A stretch of DNA of 64,000 nt. It comes from Spirochaetales bacterium. Lineage in GTDB: Bacteria > Spirochaetota > Spirochaetia > DSM-2461. The position numbers and the translations under genes are program-made. Under the pieces are notes generated by a model. That model was not told the origin of the DNA, made no database searches, and saw only the letters and a list, made by a program, of their open reading frames with translations. The stretch is from the NCBI GenBank assembly GCA_028533045.1, contig JAQQAP010000029.1, forward strand, positions 1-64,000, read 5' to 3'. Each line of letters begins with the position of its first letter. Position 1 is the stretch's first letter. Positions 63,812 through 64,000 of the stretch are shown piece after piece.

Positions 63812-64000
63812 ATGAAAAAAAGCCTTCTTGTAACGGTTTTAGTACTATCGATCTGCGGAGCCGGACTGTTTGCCAATGGTGCCGGTGAAAGTCTTGATAT
63901 CGGTCTCGCCATGCCCGAGACACACGTAGAACGGTGGCAAAAAGACGGGGCTTCCCTTTTGGAAGATGCCATTGCCAAGGGTTACAACGCGGAAGTCACC
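63812..64000 (+). CDS. xylF: D-xylose-binding periplasmic protein, start only (cut by window edge)
   Basis: 63 codons to the right edge, from ATG after AAAGGAGATAGTTTT. Signal peptide MKKSLLVTVLVLSICGAGLFA. The mature start SLDIGLAMPETHVERWQKDGASLLEDAIAKGYNAEV matches XylF (IGFSMDxxRLERWQKDRDIF). It is probably the first gene of a xylFGH transport operon continuing outside the window. The 150-base gap before it contains an unassigned CCGAT/ATCGG palindrome near 63756-63771. Confidence 0.85.
   Translation, partial: MKKSLLVTVLVLSICGAGLFANGAGESLDIGLAMPETHVERWQKDGASLLEDAIAKGYNAEVT

Overview
The window looks like chromosome from a free-living, motile, carbohydrate-using spirochaete (Spirochaeta/Oceanispirochaeta-like). 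This is an inference from protein character: three methyl-accepting chemotaxis proteins, many lipoproteins, a DUF1566 lipoprotein, a K+-dependent type membrane pyrophosphatase, a XylFII/LytS/YesN-like sugar-sensing cassette, and the start of an FMN-type glutamate-synthase-like gene. No rRNA or other taxonomic marker is present, so the assignment is tentative. Most of the window is ordinary core chromosome with tightly packed genes.

Layout. 1-4.3 kb: the edge of a probable transposase, a secreted trypsin-like protease with a possible outer-membrane barrel tail, two small envelope proteins and a ZIP-type metal transporter. 4.4-18.8 kb: a choice-of-anchor I lipoprotein, an MCP, two tandem CNNM/CorC-type membrane proteins, a HAD-like protein, a PAS-GGDEF-EAL protein, a hybrid histidine kinase, a CoA-disulfide-reductase/rhodanese with its ArsR regulator, and a SprA-related protein. 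18.8-20.2 kb: a lone carrier-protein-like gene divergent from a BtrH/C39-like cysteine enzyme, which may be a small acyl-transfer module. 20.2-38.2 kb: ACT and DUF711 proteins, a hydrolase, a second MCP, two solute-binding proteins, a NUDIX hydrolase, a split permease pair, an FMN-binding protein without a signal peptide, the DUF1566 lipoprotein, a B12 radical-SAM protein, hppA, a PAP2 phosphatase, and a Fur-controlled operon (fur, DUF5320, radical SAM).

39.3-46.1 kb is the accessory region. An intact 5.4-kb integrative element sits in the 3' half of a tRNA-Leu(GAG) gene. It is bounded by a 52-bp direct repeat and carries a tyrosine integrase, an RMF-like micro-protein, an excisionase-like HTH protein, a phage/plasmid gene II/X-type replication protein and several unknown genes, all on the minus strand. 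Near each end lies a pair of (A/G)GTAAGTT repeats spaced 12 bp, which look like integrase arm sites. Left of it is the relic of an older element that used the same tRNA: a related integrase with a nonsense codon, cut off where it is joined to the first 67 codons of the glutamate-synthase-like gene.

46.1-64 kb: hisD divergent from a stand-alone AICAR transformylase (histidine synthesis releases AICAR), an MFS transporter, a 7TMR-DISM-PAS protein, a sugar-binding protein, a third MCP, and a D-xylose locus. The xylose locus has xylB-xylA divergent from an AraC regulator, which is followed by an anchored binding protein, a LytS-like kinase, a YesN-like response regulator, a second binding lipoprotein, and the start of xylF at the window edge. 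Together these genes would sense, import and isomerise/phosphorylate xylose.
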